Assembly: GCA_016780945.1 (NCBI GenBank)
Contig: JADHKY010000004.1
Coordinates: 1 to 26,755, forward strand
Length of the DNA: 26,755 nucleotides
From: Aquiluna sp.
Lineage (GTDB): Bacteria > Actinomycetota > Actinomycetes > Actinomycetales > Microbacteriaceae
Direction of reading: 5' to 3'
Shown piece after piece: positions 15,103-24,699 of this stretch. The notes beneath the pieces are model-generated. The model searched no databases and had not been told where the DNA came from. It saw only the letters and a program-made list of their open reading frames with translations. Position 1 is the stretch's first letter; every line of letters begins with the position of its first letter. Made by a program: the position numbers and the translations under genes.

Positions 15103-16292
15103 GAGCCTTCTTTTGTAGTGCTTGCTTGCTTCTTCTTACCCCGTCTCAAACTGTTGAAAATGAGAACTGCTAGCAACAGCGCTATGGGTAACAAAAGATA
15201 GGTTAGCGGATTCAGCCCAGGGTCCGCCTCCTGAATCTCTGGCTCGGCAGCAGATTCCTCGGCCTCAGTTTCCGTTCCTGGCAAAGTTGGAACAATCAAC
15301 TCTGCCTCATCGTCCGAGGCCTGAGCTGGTCGGTAAAGCTCTACCCACTGCGCTAGCGAGCCCAAAGGGTTTGAATCCGACACCGCGCTTGAGTCGACGG
15401 CTGCAATGGGATCAATTAGGCCATAGCCGTAAATGCCGTCAAACCCAGGGTCACCAAGATCGACGGCAGTTGAAATAACTCGCTGGATGATGTCATTGGC
15501 GCTTGCGACCGGGTCCGCCTGCCGCATCAGTGCCACAAGACCGGTCACAATTGGCGCGGCAGCAGAGGATCCCTCCCAGGTTTCTATTTCGCCCCCTGGA
15601 AAACTACCCAGCATGTCGATGCCGGGGGCTGCAACAGCAACACCGATACCGCCGGCCCCAGCACTCGAATTGACATTGCCGGCTTTGTCGACAGCAGTCA
15701 CTGATAGCACGCCCGGAATGGTGGCGGGGGCTGTGGCATAGCTCTGGGCCTCGCGGTTGCCACTGGCTGCGACTATGACGACATCACTTTCAAACGCGTA
15801 GAGGAAGGCTTCGTCCCAGCTTGCCGGCCAGCGCTCTGAATTGCGCGAGAGCGAGAGGTTTATCACGCTCGCCCCATTGTCGACCGACCAGATGATTGCC
15901 TGCGCAACCTGCGCATCGGTGTCGGCTCCATCTACTCCTAGCCCCACCGACACCGCCAGGAGCTCAACACCTGGAGCTACTCCGATAACTCCCCCACTGA
16001 TCCTGCCCTGCCCAGCAATCAAGGAGCTGACCATGGTGCCGTGGAAACCTCCAGGGCCAACCGGTGCCGTCCCATCCGGGGTCCCAATGCCAGAGAAGTC
16101 GGCTCCGCCTATGACAATGCCGGCAAGGTCGGGATGCTCGTCATCGACACCGGTGTCGATGACCGCAACCCGGACACCGCTGCCGTCAAGATTGACCTCG
16201 GAGAATCCCAGATCTTGAAGCCACCAGTGGTCACTAAGGGTTGCGCTCGAGGTTAGAAGGAGCGTGGTGAGAGCAAGTGCAATTAGACGCAA
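15099..16292 (-). CDS. Membrane-anchored subtilisin-like (S8) serine protease
   Basis: 397 aa with TTG start at 16292, which has AAAGGAG five bases upstream; GTG at 16298 overlaps that Shine-Dalgarno and is less likely. Layout: a signal peptide (RLIALALTTLLLTSSA), then the S8 domain with catalytic Asp46 (VAVIDTGVDD), His84 (GGFHGTMVSS), oxyanion Asn179 (AASGN) and Ser243 in the variant signature GSSAAAPIVTG (usually GTSMAAP). An acidic linker rich in Glu/Ala (about 315-345) leads to a C-terminal transmembrane helix at about 363-380 and a basic tail (RRGKKKQ). This resembles mycosins in topology, but no type VII secretion gene is near. No long pro-domain is present. It overlaps DUF501 by ten bases and ndh by four. 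Confidence 0.9.
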   Translation of the reverse strand: MRLIALALTTLLLTSSATLSDHWWLQDLGFSEVNLDGSGVRVAVIDTGVDDEHPDLAGIVIGGADFSGIGTPDGTAPVGPGGFHGTMVSSLIAGQGRISGGVIGVAPGVELLAVSVGLGVDGADTDAQVAQAIIWSVDNGASVINLSLSRNSERWPASWDEAFLYAFESDVVIVAASGNREAQSYATAPATIPGVLSVTAVDKAGNVNSSAGAGGIGVAVAAPGIDMLGSFPGGEIETWEGSSAAAPIVTGLVALMRQADPVASANDIIQRVISTAVDLGDPGFDGIYGYGLIDPIAAVDSSAVSDSNPLGSLAQWVELYRPAQASDDEAELIVPTLPGTETEAEESAAEPEIQEADPGLNPLTYLLLPIALLLAVLIFNSLRRGKKKQASTTKEGS

Positions 16293-16765
16293 GTGCACTC
16301 CTTTGGCGACCAGGTGAGCTCTGCGAGCGCTAAGTCCCCAACGGGGTTCACACCAGGTCCCTTTGCCAAGGAGTGGGCAACAAGTGAGTGCAGGCACTTA
16401 ATACGCGTGGGCATGCCACCGGCTGAGATTCCTTCAATCTCTTCAACCTTGGCGATTTCTGCCCTTTCCAAGACGTAGCTCTCGTGGGCCTTTAGGTAGT
16501 TGGAGCTGAGCTCCTCGTCCACAGCCAGCTGGTCTTGAATTCTTGCCATATAGCCGGATGCCTCAAGTGTCGACACGGCTGCGGTGGCGGCCGGCTGGGT
16601 CAGGTAGTAAAGAGTAGGAAAAGGAGTTCCATCCTCCAGGCGGGGCTCGGTTTTTACAACCGTTGGCCTCCCGCAAACGCAGCGTGCAGAGACCTCAACT
16701 ATGTTTCGCGCTGGCCTACCAAGTTGACGAGAGACTTCAGCAACATCCTCGGCTGAAAGACTCAC
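16283..16765 (-). CDS. DUF501 domain protein
   Basis: Conserved actinobacterial cytosolic protein of unknown function, 160 aa. It has a CxCGRP motif (Cys29, Cys31), a TLYYLT segment, and the family's best-conserved block GMPTRIKCLHSLVAHSLAKGPG with Cys124, His126 and His131. It ends in a second CxC (Cys157, Cys159) at the extreme C-terminus. The Cys/His pattern would suit a metal site, which is my inference. GTG 16765 overlaps the ftsB stop (GTGA). In M. tuberculosis the family sits in the same eno-ftsB-DUF501 order, with an exopolyphosphatase after it; here a protease follows. Confidence 0.88.
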   Translation of the reverse strand: MSLSAEDVAEVSRQLGRPARNIVEVSARCVCGRPTVVKTEPRLEDGTPFPTLYYLTQPAATAAVSTLEASGYMARIQDQLAVDEELSSNYLKAHESYVLERAEIAKVEEIEGISAGGMPTRIKCLHSLVAHSLAKGPGVNPVGDLALAELTWSPKECTCV

Positions 16766-17265
16766 TCTTCCTCCGGCTGTTCCAGTGCCGATCTCAAGAA
16801 GGTCTCTAAAAGCGAGTCCACCCAGTTGTCTTCAGCCGCGGACACCTCGGCGCTAATCTCGTCTGCGCTTCGGCGCTCCGATAGCAGAGCACCAACAGTT
16901 CCAGAGGTGTCGGAGAAGTCCATCCCCTCGGAGTCCATCACCAGGTATGAAACCTCACCGGGAAGCACGTAGTAGAGGCGATCTCGAGCTTGAGAGCGAA
17001 TGTAAACAGGGTCCTGCCAGCGGTCTCGCTCGGCTTGCATCTCCTCAACTGCCGCCTCGGCCTGGGCAATGCTCTGTTCCATCTCAACAATTTCACGGCG
17101 CTGATCGAGGTAGGTCTGGACGTCCTGGGAGACGATAAAGGTGCCTAAAACAATCACAGAAATCAGGCTCACCCAGCTGCTATTGAGCCGGAGCATGCGC
17201 AGCATCAATTTGCCCTGAGTCAGGGCAACGGGAACCTTAGGCTCTTTTTTTGTTGACTGCGCCAT
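16762..17265 (-). CDS. ftsB: FtsB/DivIC-type septum formation protein
   Basis: Bitopic cell division protein that forms the FtsQ-FtsB-FtsL complex. It has 167 aa. A basic cytoplasmic N-terminus is followed by a transmembrane helix at about residues 30-47 (WVSLISVIVLGTFIVSQ) and a coiled coil at about 50-85 with regular Glu/Gln (EMEQSIAQAEAAVEEMQAER). The conserved globular part is YIRSQARDRLYYVLPGEVSYLVMD. An acidic C-terminal extension of about 55 residues makes it longer than E. coli FtsB (103 aa), as is usual in actinobacteria. It lies 37 bases after eno. TAAACT precedes the ATG by nine bases and no good Shine-Dalgarno is seen. Confidence 0.9.
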   Translation of the reverse strand: MAQSTKKEPKVPVALTQGKLMLRMLRLNSSWVSLISVIVLGTFIVSQDVQTYLDQRREIVEMEQSIAQAEAAVEEMQAERDRWQDPVYIRSQARDRLYYVLPGEVSYLVMDSEGMDFSDTSGTVGALLSERRSADEISAEVSAAEDNWVDSLLETFLRSALEQPEEE

Positions 17266-17302
17266 ATCTCAAGAAGTTTAGGAGCAGCCGCCTAACTTGC
17301 GG

Positions 17303-18607
<1,305 letters not shown>

Positions 18608-18641
18608 TTAGTTTCAAAATTATTTTCTGGAGAAAACTTCG

Positions 18642-18663
18642 TTGGCTTCTAAGCCAAAGTCTA
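18642..18663 (-). promoter_or_regulatory. Possible eno promoter box and 5' hairpin
   Basis: On the minus strand TAGACT (18663-18658, within CGCTAGACTTT, the same string as before ilvA) is followed directly by a perfect inverted repeat TTGGCTT-AG-AAGCCAA (18657-18642). If TAGACT is the -10, the repeat lies at the very 5' end of a leader of about 56 bases. No T run follows closely enough for a typical terminator of hisS. Confidence 0.4.
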
Positions 18664-18667
18664 GCGT

Positions 18668-19843
18668 TTAGGCAAGAGAGCGGATTTCTAACTCTTGTCG
18701 CGATGCGGCCTGATAGGCAAAGAACTCATAGCCATTTGCCGCAAGCTCCTCCAGCTGAGCTTTAATGTTCTTGGCCTTTCGCTCCAGCCTGACGCTGTAG
18801 CCCTCGGCGATGAGCTCTTCTTGCAGGCTCATGGCCCCGGCGAAGTCATCTTCAATCAAGACAACAAGTGATTTTCCCTTGTTGGAATCGATCTCGGAAA
18901 GCTCGATGATTCGCTCAATGCCAAGTGAGATGCCTGCAGCTGGAGTGTCGGTGCCAGCCCAGCGTCCGACCATCTCGTCATAGCGACCACCTCCGCCAAT
19001 CGAGGACTCAGCACCTGGATATTCGATCTCGAAAATTGCGCCTGTGTAATAACCCATACCCCGAACCAGGCTGGGGTCGTAGCGGAGTCTTGCCGCGTCA
19101 TCTCCAAGCTTTTGAACCCAAGCAAGTTCTTCCGGCCAATCGGACACATCGGCTGAGAGCCAGGCGCTCACCTTCTGAGCGGATTCTGTGCCCCAACTCT
19201 CGGCAATTTCCTCAACTACCTTCGCCAGGCCAATCTTGTCGAGCTTGTCGATTGCGATCATGGCCCTATCCTGATCCGCACTGATTCCTGCGGCATCAAG
19301 CTGCGTCTTCAGAAGCCTTCGGTCGTTAACGCGAATAGTTGCCTTGGAAAGGCCGATGGCATCCAGTGCTGCGAGTGAGGCCGAGATTAGCTCCAGCTCG
19401 GCTAGCTCACTGGGTTCTCCCAAAATGTCGATATCGCACTGCAGAAATTGACGGTAACGACCCTTCTGGGGTCTCTCGGCTCGCCAGACCGGACCAACTT
19501 GAATCGCCTTCAAAACCCGAGGCAGGCTCGCTCGATTACTAGCGAAATATCTGGTTAGCGGGACAGTGAGGTCAAACCTGAGTCCGAGGTCTGCAAGCTC
19601 TTTACCCTCGGAAACTGCCCTTTCAAGCTCTTCACCGCGCTTCAGGACCTTGAATACCAGCTTCTCGTTATCGCCGCCCTGACCCGATGAGAGTCGCTCG
19701 ATAGCCTCGACCGCAGGGGTCTCGATCTCCTGAAAGCCCCTTGCTGCATAGGTCTCACGGATAAGCGAAATCAGCTGCTCACGCTTTTGTTTCTCCGCGG
19801 GCAGCAAATCTCGCATTCCGCGAGGGGGATTTACGCTTGGCAC
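18668..19843 (-). CDS. hisS: Histidyl-tRNA synthetase
   Basis: Class II aminoacyl-tRNA synthetase charging tRNA-His. It has 391 aa from GTG 19843. The N-terminus PSVNPPRGMRDLLPAEK is typical. Motif 2 region has VGPVWRAERPQKGRYRQF, the histidine-specific segments are LVRGMGYYTGAIFEIE and GGGRYDEMVG, and motif 3 is GISLGIERI. A compact anticodon-binding domain follows (about 315-391). The frame is open back to TTG 19867, which has AAGGTGA five bases before it; that start would add eight unusual residues, so I prefer 19843 on family grounds although its Shine-Dalgarno is poor. Divergent from the TetR gene. Confidence 0.94.
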   Translation of the reverse strand: MPSVNPPRGMRDLLPAEKQKREQLISLIRETYAARGFQEIETPAVEAIERLSSGQGGDNEKLVFKVLKRGEELERAVSEGKELADLGLRFDLTVPLTRYFASNRASLPRVLKAIQVGPVWRAERPQKGRYRQFLQCDIDILGEPSELAELELISASLAALDAIGLSKATIRVNDRRLLKTQLDAAGISADQDRAMIAIDKLDKIGLAKVVEEIAESWGTESAQKVSAWLSADVSDWPEELAWVQKLGDDAARLRYDPSLVRGMGYYTGAIFEIEYPGAESSIGGGGRYDEMVGRWAGTDTPAAGISLGIERIIELSEIDSNKGKSLVVLIEDDFAGAMSLQEELIAEGYSVRLERKAKNIKAQLEELAANGYEFFAYQAASRQELEIRSLA

Positions 19844-19897
19844 CCAACCAGTTTGGCACAGCAACAACTAATCACCTTGATTGCTTGCTAGCTCGCC

Positions 19898-19925
19898 TTG
19901 GTTTTCGCACTGACCTTAGTAATCT
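19898..19925 (+). promoter_or_regulatory. Promoter of the TetR-family gene
   Basis: TTGGTT (19898-19903), 16-base spacer, TAATCT (19920-19925), then seven bases to ATG 19933. No Shine-Dalgarno is present, so the mRNA may be leaderless or have a one-base leader. It lies in the divergent hisS region, so the regulator could act on both directions, but no clear palindromic operator is seen. Confidence 0.5.
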
Positions 19926-19932
19926 TTCTGCC

Positions 19933-20514
19933 ATGGAAGAACTAGCAAAGCGGGGCAGGGGAAGGCCGGTAACAACAGACCCCGGTGCAGTTGGGATGAC
20001 CGCACTTCGACTCTTCATTGATAAGGGCATCGACAACGTCACCATGGACGATGTCGCAGAGGCCGCTGGCATTTCCCGCTCCAACCTATTTCGCATATTT
20101 GCCTCTAAATCCGCAGTTGTCTGGGGAGGCATGCACCTGTTCAATGTTGAGCTGGCAAAAAAACTTGAGGCAAACCCAGAAACCGACATCGTGAGGCTCC
20201 TCCATACATCCTGGGTCGAGGCCATGCACCTCCTTGATGATTCCCTAGAGACTGTGAGGCTCAGGCTCAAGCTAATTGCGAGCTCTCCTGAGATCTACGG
20301 CTGGGGGCACGGTCAGCTCGAAGAGGCACGAAGCGTGATTGAAAAGAAGGTGAGCGAACTCACCGACGACCCCATGCGACCAAGGGTTTTGTCCTCAGCG
20401 TTGATTTCGGTCTCAATGGCAATTCTGGTTTGGTGGGCCGAGACTGATGACCCTAGAACCCCGTCCGAAGTCCTTGATGCTGGATTCAGCGACTTCGAGG
20501 CTGTCTTTTCCTAG
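19933..20514 (+). CDS. TetR/AcrR family transcriptional regulator
   Basis: 193 aa from ATG 19933. A basic N-terminal arm (KRGRGRPVTTDPG) precedes a classical TetR DNA-binding domain: ALRLFIDKGIDNVTMDDVAEAAGISRSNLFRIFASK, with the helix-turn-helix at about residues 35-55. The C-terminal ligand domain resembles the acyl-CoA-type or MftR-like group (LETVRLRLKLIASSPEIYGW), but the ligand cannot be assigned. The frame is open upstream to 19837, but that part would overlap hisS and lacks homology-like sequence. Its TAG stop is the same CTAG palindrome that ends mazG on the other strand. Neighbours do not reveal a target operon. Confidence 0.88.
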   Translation: MEELAKRGRGRPVTTDPGAVGMTALRLFIDKGIDNVTMDDVAEAAGISRSNLFRIFASKSAVVWGGMHLFNVELAKKLEANPETDIVRLLHTSWVEAMHLLDDSLETVRLRLKLIASSPEIYGWGHGQLEEARSVIEKKVSELTDDPMRPRVLSSALISVSMAILVWWAETDDPRTPSEVLDAGFSDFEAVFS

Positions 20515-21209
20515 CTATCGGCTAGGCCGACCACACCAGCATCGGTCGCATCGGAAAGCTCGCTAGCTCGTATTTCAACCTGAAGCTCCCTGGTTGCCTG
20601 CCTTAGTGCCCGCTCAGGATCGAGACCGACCGCCCTGGCGCTAGCAACTATTGCGAGCAGGAGCTTACCTAGGTCTTCCTCGCTCTCCATTGGCACCACC
20701 GGCTCGCTCTGCTTTTCTAAAATGCCGGCCTTCTCCGCCTTGCCCATGACCTTGTTTGCAAGGGCCAGCGCCGGCATTGCCTGCGGCACACCATCCAAGA
20801 TCGAAGTCCTTCCGGGCTTCTCCTTCTTCTTGTGAGCATCCCAGTTCTGCATCACATCGTCGCCGGTCTCGGCGGCATAGGCTGCGAGTTCTTCCTTGGT
20901 CCCAAAGACGTGAGGGTGACGTGAGCGCATCTTGTCCTCCATGAACTTGGAAACATCTTCTAGATCAAAAGGCTCTCCGAGCGTCCCGCCGGAGGCGAGG
21001 TCGGAGTGAAAGATGACTTGGTAGAGAACGTCGCCAAGCTCCTCTAGAACTTCGTCCCGGTTGCCGGTCTCAATGGCCTCGATGAGCTCATAGGTCTCCT
21101 CGAGTAGATACTGAATCAGTGACTGATGGGTTTGCTCGGCGTCCCATGGGCATCCGCCAGGAGCCCTAAGTTGGTGTGCTGTTCGAATCAGACTTGCTAG
21201 CTTCTCCAT
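20511..21209 (-). CDS. mazG: Nucleoside triphosphate pyrophosphohydrolase MazG
   Basis: Hydrolyses NTPs/dNTPs to the monophosphate and PPi, probably cleaning the nucleotide pool. It has 232 aa from ATG 21209. One complete MazG domain shows GGCPWDAEQTHQSL, the metal-binding EETYELIEAIE and EELGDVLYQVIFHSDLA. The second, C-terminal domain is shortened compared with the 263-residue E. coli enzyme. The start lies 44 bases inside the mfd gene, with AAAGG close upstream; the same frame runs farther into mfd, but the family start is here. Mfd-MazG-Eno adjacency is shared with other actinobacteria. The stop shares CTAG with the convergent TetR gene. Confidence 0.92.
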   Translation of the reverse strand: MEKLASLIRTAHQLRAPGGCPWDAEQTHQSLIQYLLEETYELIEAIETGNRDEVLEELGDVLYQVIFHSDLASGGTLGEPFDLEDVSKFMEDKMRSRHPHVFGTKEELAAYAAETGDDVMQNWDAHKKKEKPGRTSILDGVPQAMPALALANKVMGKAEKAGILEKQSEPVVPMESEEDLGKLLLAIVASARAVGLDPERALRQATRELQVEIRASELSDATDAGVVGLADS

Positions 21210-24200
21210 AAACCTTTGCCAATCGCTCAAAAAGGACCTCAACCCAGTCAATCACCTCTTGGTCGCGAATTGTCTCGCCCTCACTGTTTTGCGGGATTGT
21301 GATGCTCAAAACCGAAGCGGACTTTAGGTATTTCGCGCTCGGATAGTAATGAGATAGCACGACAAGCCCCGCATCCTCTAGCACCACCCCGGTTAGCTTC
21401 GCCTGAATGCCCAAGAGATTAACATCGGCCAGACCTAGCCGGTTAGCGATCTGGCGCAGCCTAGTTACGGCAATGAGGTTTCTAACGGGCTGAGGTGGTT
21501 TGCCAAATCGATCTGTTAGCTCGGCAAGAATTTCGTCGAGAGCCTTTTCAGTTGCCTTTGCTCCAGACTCGCTCGAAAGCCTGTGATATGCCTCCAGGCG
21601 AAGTCGTTCGCTGTCGACATATTCCAGTGGGAGCCTGGCGTCTACCGGTAATTCCAGCTTGAGCTCTGCCGGAGACTGCACAGTCTCTCCCCTGAATTCG
21701 CTAACAGCCTCGGCAATCATGCGCAGGTAGAGGTCGAAACCAACTCCGGCGATATGTCCCGACTGTTCGCCACCGAGCAGATTGCCAGCACCCCTAATTT
21801 CAAGATCCTTCATCGCCACCTGCATGCCGCTGCCGAGTTCGTTGTTTGTGGCGATGGTGGCGAGTCTGTCGTGGGCAGTTTCACTTAGCGGCTGGGACGG
21901 GTCGTAGAAGAAATAGGCGTAGGCGCGCTCGCGAGAGCGGCCAACCCTCCCCCGGATCTGGTGCAATTGGCTCAGTCCAAAACGCTCCGCGCGATCAACG
22001 ATGAGGGTGTTTGCATTTGGGATGTCGATGCCGGTCTCGATGATTGTGGTTGAGACCAACACATCAAACTTTCGCTCCCAGAAGTCCATCACAACCTGCT
22101 CCAGCTGGTCCTCCGGCATTTGGCCGTGTGCGACACCAATCCGGGCCTCAGGAACCAACTTGGCAAGGGCGGAGGCCGCAGAATCTATGCTCGCGACCCG
22201 GTTGTGAACAAAAAACACCTGACCCTCGCGGATTAGCTCTCGGCGGATAGCCGCCGCCACCTGCTGCTCGCTATAGCCCCCGATGAAGGTCAGGATTGGC
22301 TGGCGCTCCTCGGGTGGGGTGGCAAGGGTGGACATCTCCCTGATGCCGGTAACCGCCATCTCCAGCGTTCTCGGAATTGGCGTCGCGCTCATAGCCAACA
22401 CATCCACATTGAGCTTTAGGTCCTTGATCTTTTCCTTGTGCTCAACTCCAAAGCGCTGCTCCTCGTCGATTATCAAAAGGCCAAGGTCTCGAAACTTCAC
22501 ATTCCCAGATAGCAGCCGATGGGTGCCAATGACCATGTCCAGTGCCCCCGATTCAAGACCGGCCAATACCTTCTTCGCCTCGGCTGCACTCTGGAATCTC
22601 GACAGCGCCCCCAGGTGAACCGGAAAACCCGAGAACCTGGCCCTGAAGGTCTCAAAGTGTTGCGAGACCAACAAAGTGGTGGGAACCAACATCGCAACCT
22701 GTTTGCCTTCCTGGATGGCCTTGAAGGCTGCTCTGAGGGCAACCTCGGTTTTGCCATAGCCCACATCACCTGCAAGCAGCCTGTCCATGGGGACCGAGCG
22801 TTCCATGTCCCGCTTTACTTCGTCGATGGTGGTGAGTTGGTCGGGTGTCTCCTGAAACTCAAAGGCGTCCTCGAGCTCCTTCTGCCAGGGTGTATCGGAG
22901 CCAAAGGCATGGCCCTTGCTCTTCATGCGAGCGGAGTAGAGCTTTACGAGGTCAATGGCTATCTTGCGAACGGCCTTGCGAGCGTTTCCCTTGGCCCTTG
23001 CCCAGTCCGTGCCCCCCATCTTCGAAAGCACCGGTGCCTCTGCACCGACATACCTAGATAACAGGTCGAGCTGATCGGTGGGAACAAACAAGGTGTCCGC
23101 CGGGTAGCCACGCTTTGGCGGGGCGTAATCAATTACCAGATACTCCCTGACCTGACCGCGGTTATCTCGCTGCACCAACCGATTGAACCTGCCGACCCCG
23201 TGAATCTCGTGGACGACATAGTCGCCTGGCTTGAGCTCAAGTGGGTCTACCTGCTGGCCCCTTCTGGGTGCAAGCTTGCGCTGGGTGGGACTGAGGTAGT
23301 TCTGGCTAACCCCAAAAAACTCCTGCTCGGTGATCACGGTTAGCGACTGCTCTGCAAGGGCAAACCCGCTGGGCAGAGAGGCAATCGTGACGACGACCTG
23401 CCCAGCAGTCGCGGATTTCACCGCCTCACTAAATGAGACTGGGACACCTGCCTCGCCGAGTATCTCAACGAGCCGGTCCGCGGTGCCATGACCCCTTGCG
23501 GTAATGACTAGAGCCTGTCCCGCACCAATCTGATCCAGCACCCAGTCGATAGCCGACTCTTGAGTCAACGGGGGTATCTCTCGCAGTCCGAGGTCCTTGC
23601 TGGATTCGGCAGCAAGTGAGTTCATCTTGATCAGGGCGTGCCTAGGAGCGACCAAGTCAATAAAGTCGCTGAGTTCATAGAATCCGCCACCGGAGAGGTC
23701 TATGGGTGCGTTGCTGCCCTCAATTGCCGCGTCCCAGGCCGCATGCAGAAACTCTTGATTGGTTTCAACGAGGTTCTTTGCCCGGAGACTAAGCCGCTCA
23801 GGATCTAAGAGCACCACTGGAGAATTCGGGTTGAGGTAGTCGGTCACCGGCCCCATACCGCTTGCCAACACAGGTGCTAGCGATTCCATGCCGGTAACCG
23901 GGATGGCGTTAGAAATCTTTTCGAGCATCTCAGTTAGCTGCGGAAACTCTGCCGCCATCTCGCGCGCCTTAGAGGCCACCTGAGGCGTGATTAGCAACTC
24001 TCTCGCCGGATAGATGTCTATTGCTTCGAGCTTGGTTGCCAACGAGCGCTGATCAGCAACCTGAAACTCTCTGATCTCCTCAAGCTCATCGCCAAAGAAC
24101 TCGAGCCTCACCGCATGCTCGGCGGTGGTGGGAAACACATCCAGAATCCCACCTCGAATCGAGAACTCGCCCCTGCGAGTCACTAGGTCGACCCGCTCAT

Positions 24201-24687
24201 AAGCAATCTCGATGAGCTTTAGGGTCAGCTCGGGAAGTAGGTAGTTCTGGCCGCTAATAATCTTTAGCGGCGGGTGATCGCTCAGTCCTCCGACCACAGG
24301 CTGCAGTGCTGCCCTGACCGAAAGTGAAAGCAGCACTGGGTGGCCAGCTTCCTGCTTTCTTAGCTCAGCAAGTCGGTGCAGGGCCTGCATTCTCTGACCA
24401 ACAACCTGAGGCGAGGGAGAGAGGCGTTCGTGAGGGAGGGTTTCCCAGGAGGGAAAGTTGATCACCTCAAGAGAGGCAACCAGATCGCTAAGAGCTGCTG
24501 CTGCCTCCTCGGCTGACCTGCCGGAAGACGAAACCACGACAAGTGGAGACTTTGCGGCGCTAAGCATTGCGGCCAGGGCAACCAGGTGAGTCTTGGCAGG
24601 GGCAAAGAGCTCTGAGGACTTGAGATTCCGCGCAGGCTCAAGCGAACGCGCGGATGCGGCCGCAGAAATCAGTGAGCGGATGGTCAC
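21166..24687 (-). CDS. mfd: Transcription-repair coupling factor
   Basis: ATP-dependent translocase that removes RNA polymerase stalled at lesions and recruits UvrA. It has 1173 aa. Order: UvrB-like N-terminal domain (NFPSWETLPHERLSPSPQ, about residues 77-94), a CarD-like RNA polymerase interaction domain (LKPGDYVVHEIHGVGRF, about residues 480-500), RecG-like helicase with Walker A LAGDVGYGKTEVA near 640, DEEQ box LIIDEEQRFGV near 740, motif VI QIRGRVGRSRERAYAYF, and the C-terminal TRCF domain with LPVDARLPLEYV. GTG start at 24687 has no Shine-Dalgarno; TAGACT lies six bases upstream. It starts nine bases after the pth stop. Confidence 0.97.
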   Translation of the reverse strand: MTIRSLISAAASARSLEPARNLKSSELFAPAKTHLVALAAMLSAAKSPLVVVSSSGRSAEEAAAALSDLVASLEVINFPSWETLPHERLSPSPQVVGQRMQALHRLAELRKQEAGHPVLLSLSVRAALQPVVGGLSDHPPLKIISGQNYLLPELTLKLIEIAYERVDLVTRRGEFSIRGGILDVFPTTAEHAVRLEFFGDELEEIREFQVADQRSLATKLEAIDIYPARELLITPQVASKAREMAAEFPQLTEMLEKISNAIPVTGMESLAPVLASGMGPVTDYLNPNSPVVLLDPERLSLRAKNLVETNQEFLHAAWDAAIEGSNAPIDLSGGGFYELSDFIDLVAPRHALIKMNSLAAESSKDLGLREIPPLTQESAIDWVLDQIGAGQALVITARGHGTADRLVEILGEAGVPVSFSEAVKSATAGQVVVTIASLPSGFALAEQSLTVITEQEFFGVSQNYLSPTQRKLAPRRGQQVDPLELKPGDYVVHEIHGVGRFNRLVQRDNRGQVREYLVIDYAPPKRGYPADTLFVPTDQLDLLSRYVGAEAPVLSKMGGTDWARAKGNARKAVRKIAIDLVKLYSARMKSKGHAFGSDTPWQKELEDAFEFQETPDQLTTIDEVKRDMERSVPMDRLLAGDVGYGKTEVALRAAFKAIQEGKQVAMLVPTTLLVSQHFETFRARFSGFPVHLGALSRFQSAAEAKKVLAGLESGALDMVIGTHRLLSGNVKFRDLGLLIIDEEQRFGVEHKEKIKDLKLNVDVLAMSATPIPRTLEMAVTGIREMSTLATPPEERQPILTFIGGYSEQQVAAAIRRELIREGQVFFVHNRVASIDSAASALAKLVPEARIGVAHGQMPEDQLEQVVMDFWERKFDVLVSTTIIETGIDIPNANTLIVDRAERFGLSQLHQIRGRVGRSRERAYAYFFYDPSQPLSETAHDRLATIATNNELGSGMQVAMKDLEIRGAGNLLGGEQSGHIAGVGFDLYLRMIAEAVSEFRGETVQSPAELKLELPVDARLPLEYVDSERLRLEAYHRLSSESGAKATEKALDEILAELTDRFGKPPQPVRNLIAVTRLRQIANRLGLADVNLLGIQAKLTGVVLEDAGLVVLSHYYPSAKYLKSASVLSITIPQNSEGETIRDQEVIDWVEVLFERLAKVYGEASKSDSNSTPT

Positions 24688-24693
24688 AGAGGA

Positions 24694-24699
24694 AGTCTA
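24694..24699 (-). promoter_or_regulatory. -10 box for leaderless mfd, made from the pth stop codon
   Basis: On the minus strand TAGACT is followed by TCCTCT and the GTG start of mfd. The first three bases of the box are the TAG stop of pth. No purine-rich ribosome site lies between. No clear -35 is found in the pth coding end. Confidence 0.55.

Noticed and set aside
16293..16397. Upstream extension of the S8 protease gene
   Set aside because: It lies within the conserved end of DUF501 and would bury the signal peptide; a Shine-Dalgarno supports the start at 16292.
19837..19932. Upstream extension of the TetR-family gene
   Set aside because: The extra 32 residues overlap hisS and the proposed promoter; the family N-terminal basic arm begins at 19933.
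22519..23061. 180-residue open frame on the plus strand within mfd
   Set aside because: It is antisense to the conserved RecG-like helicase part of Mfd, has no recognisable motif and only mirrors the codon pattern of the real gene.
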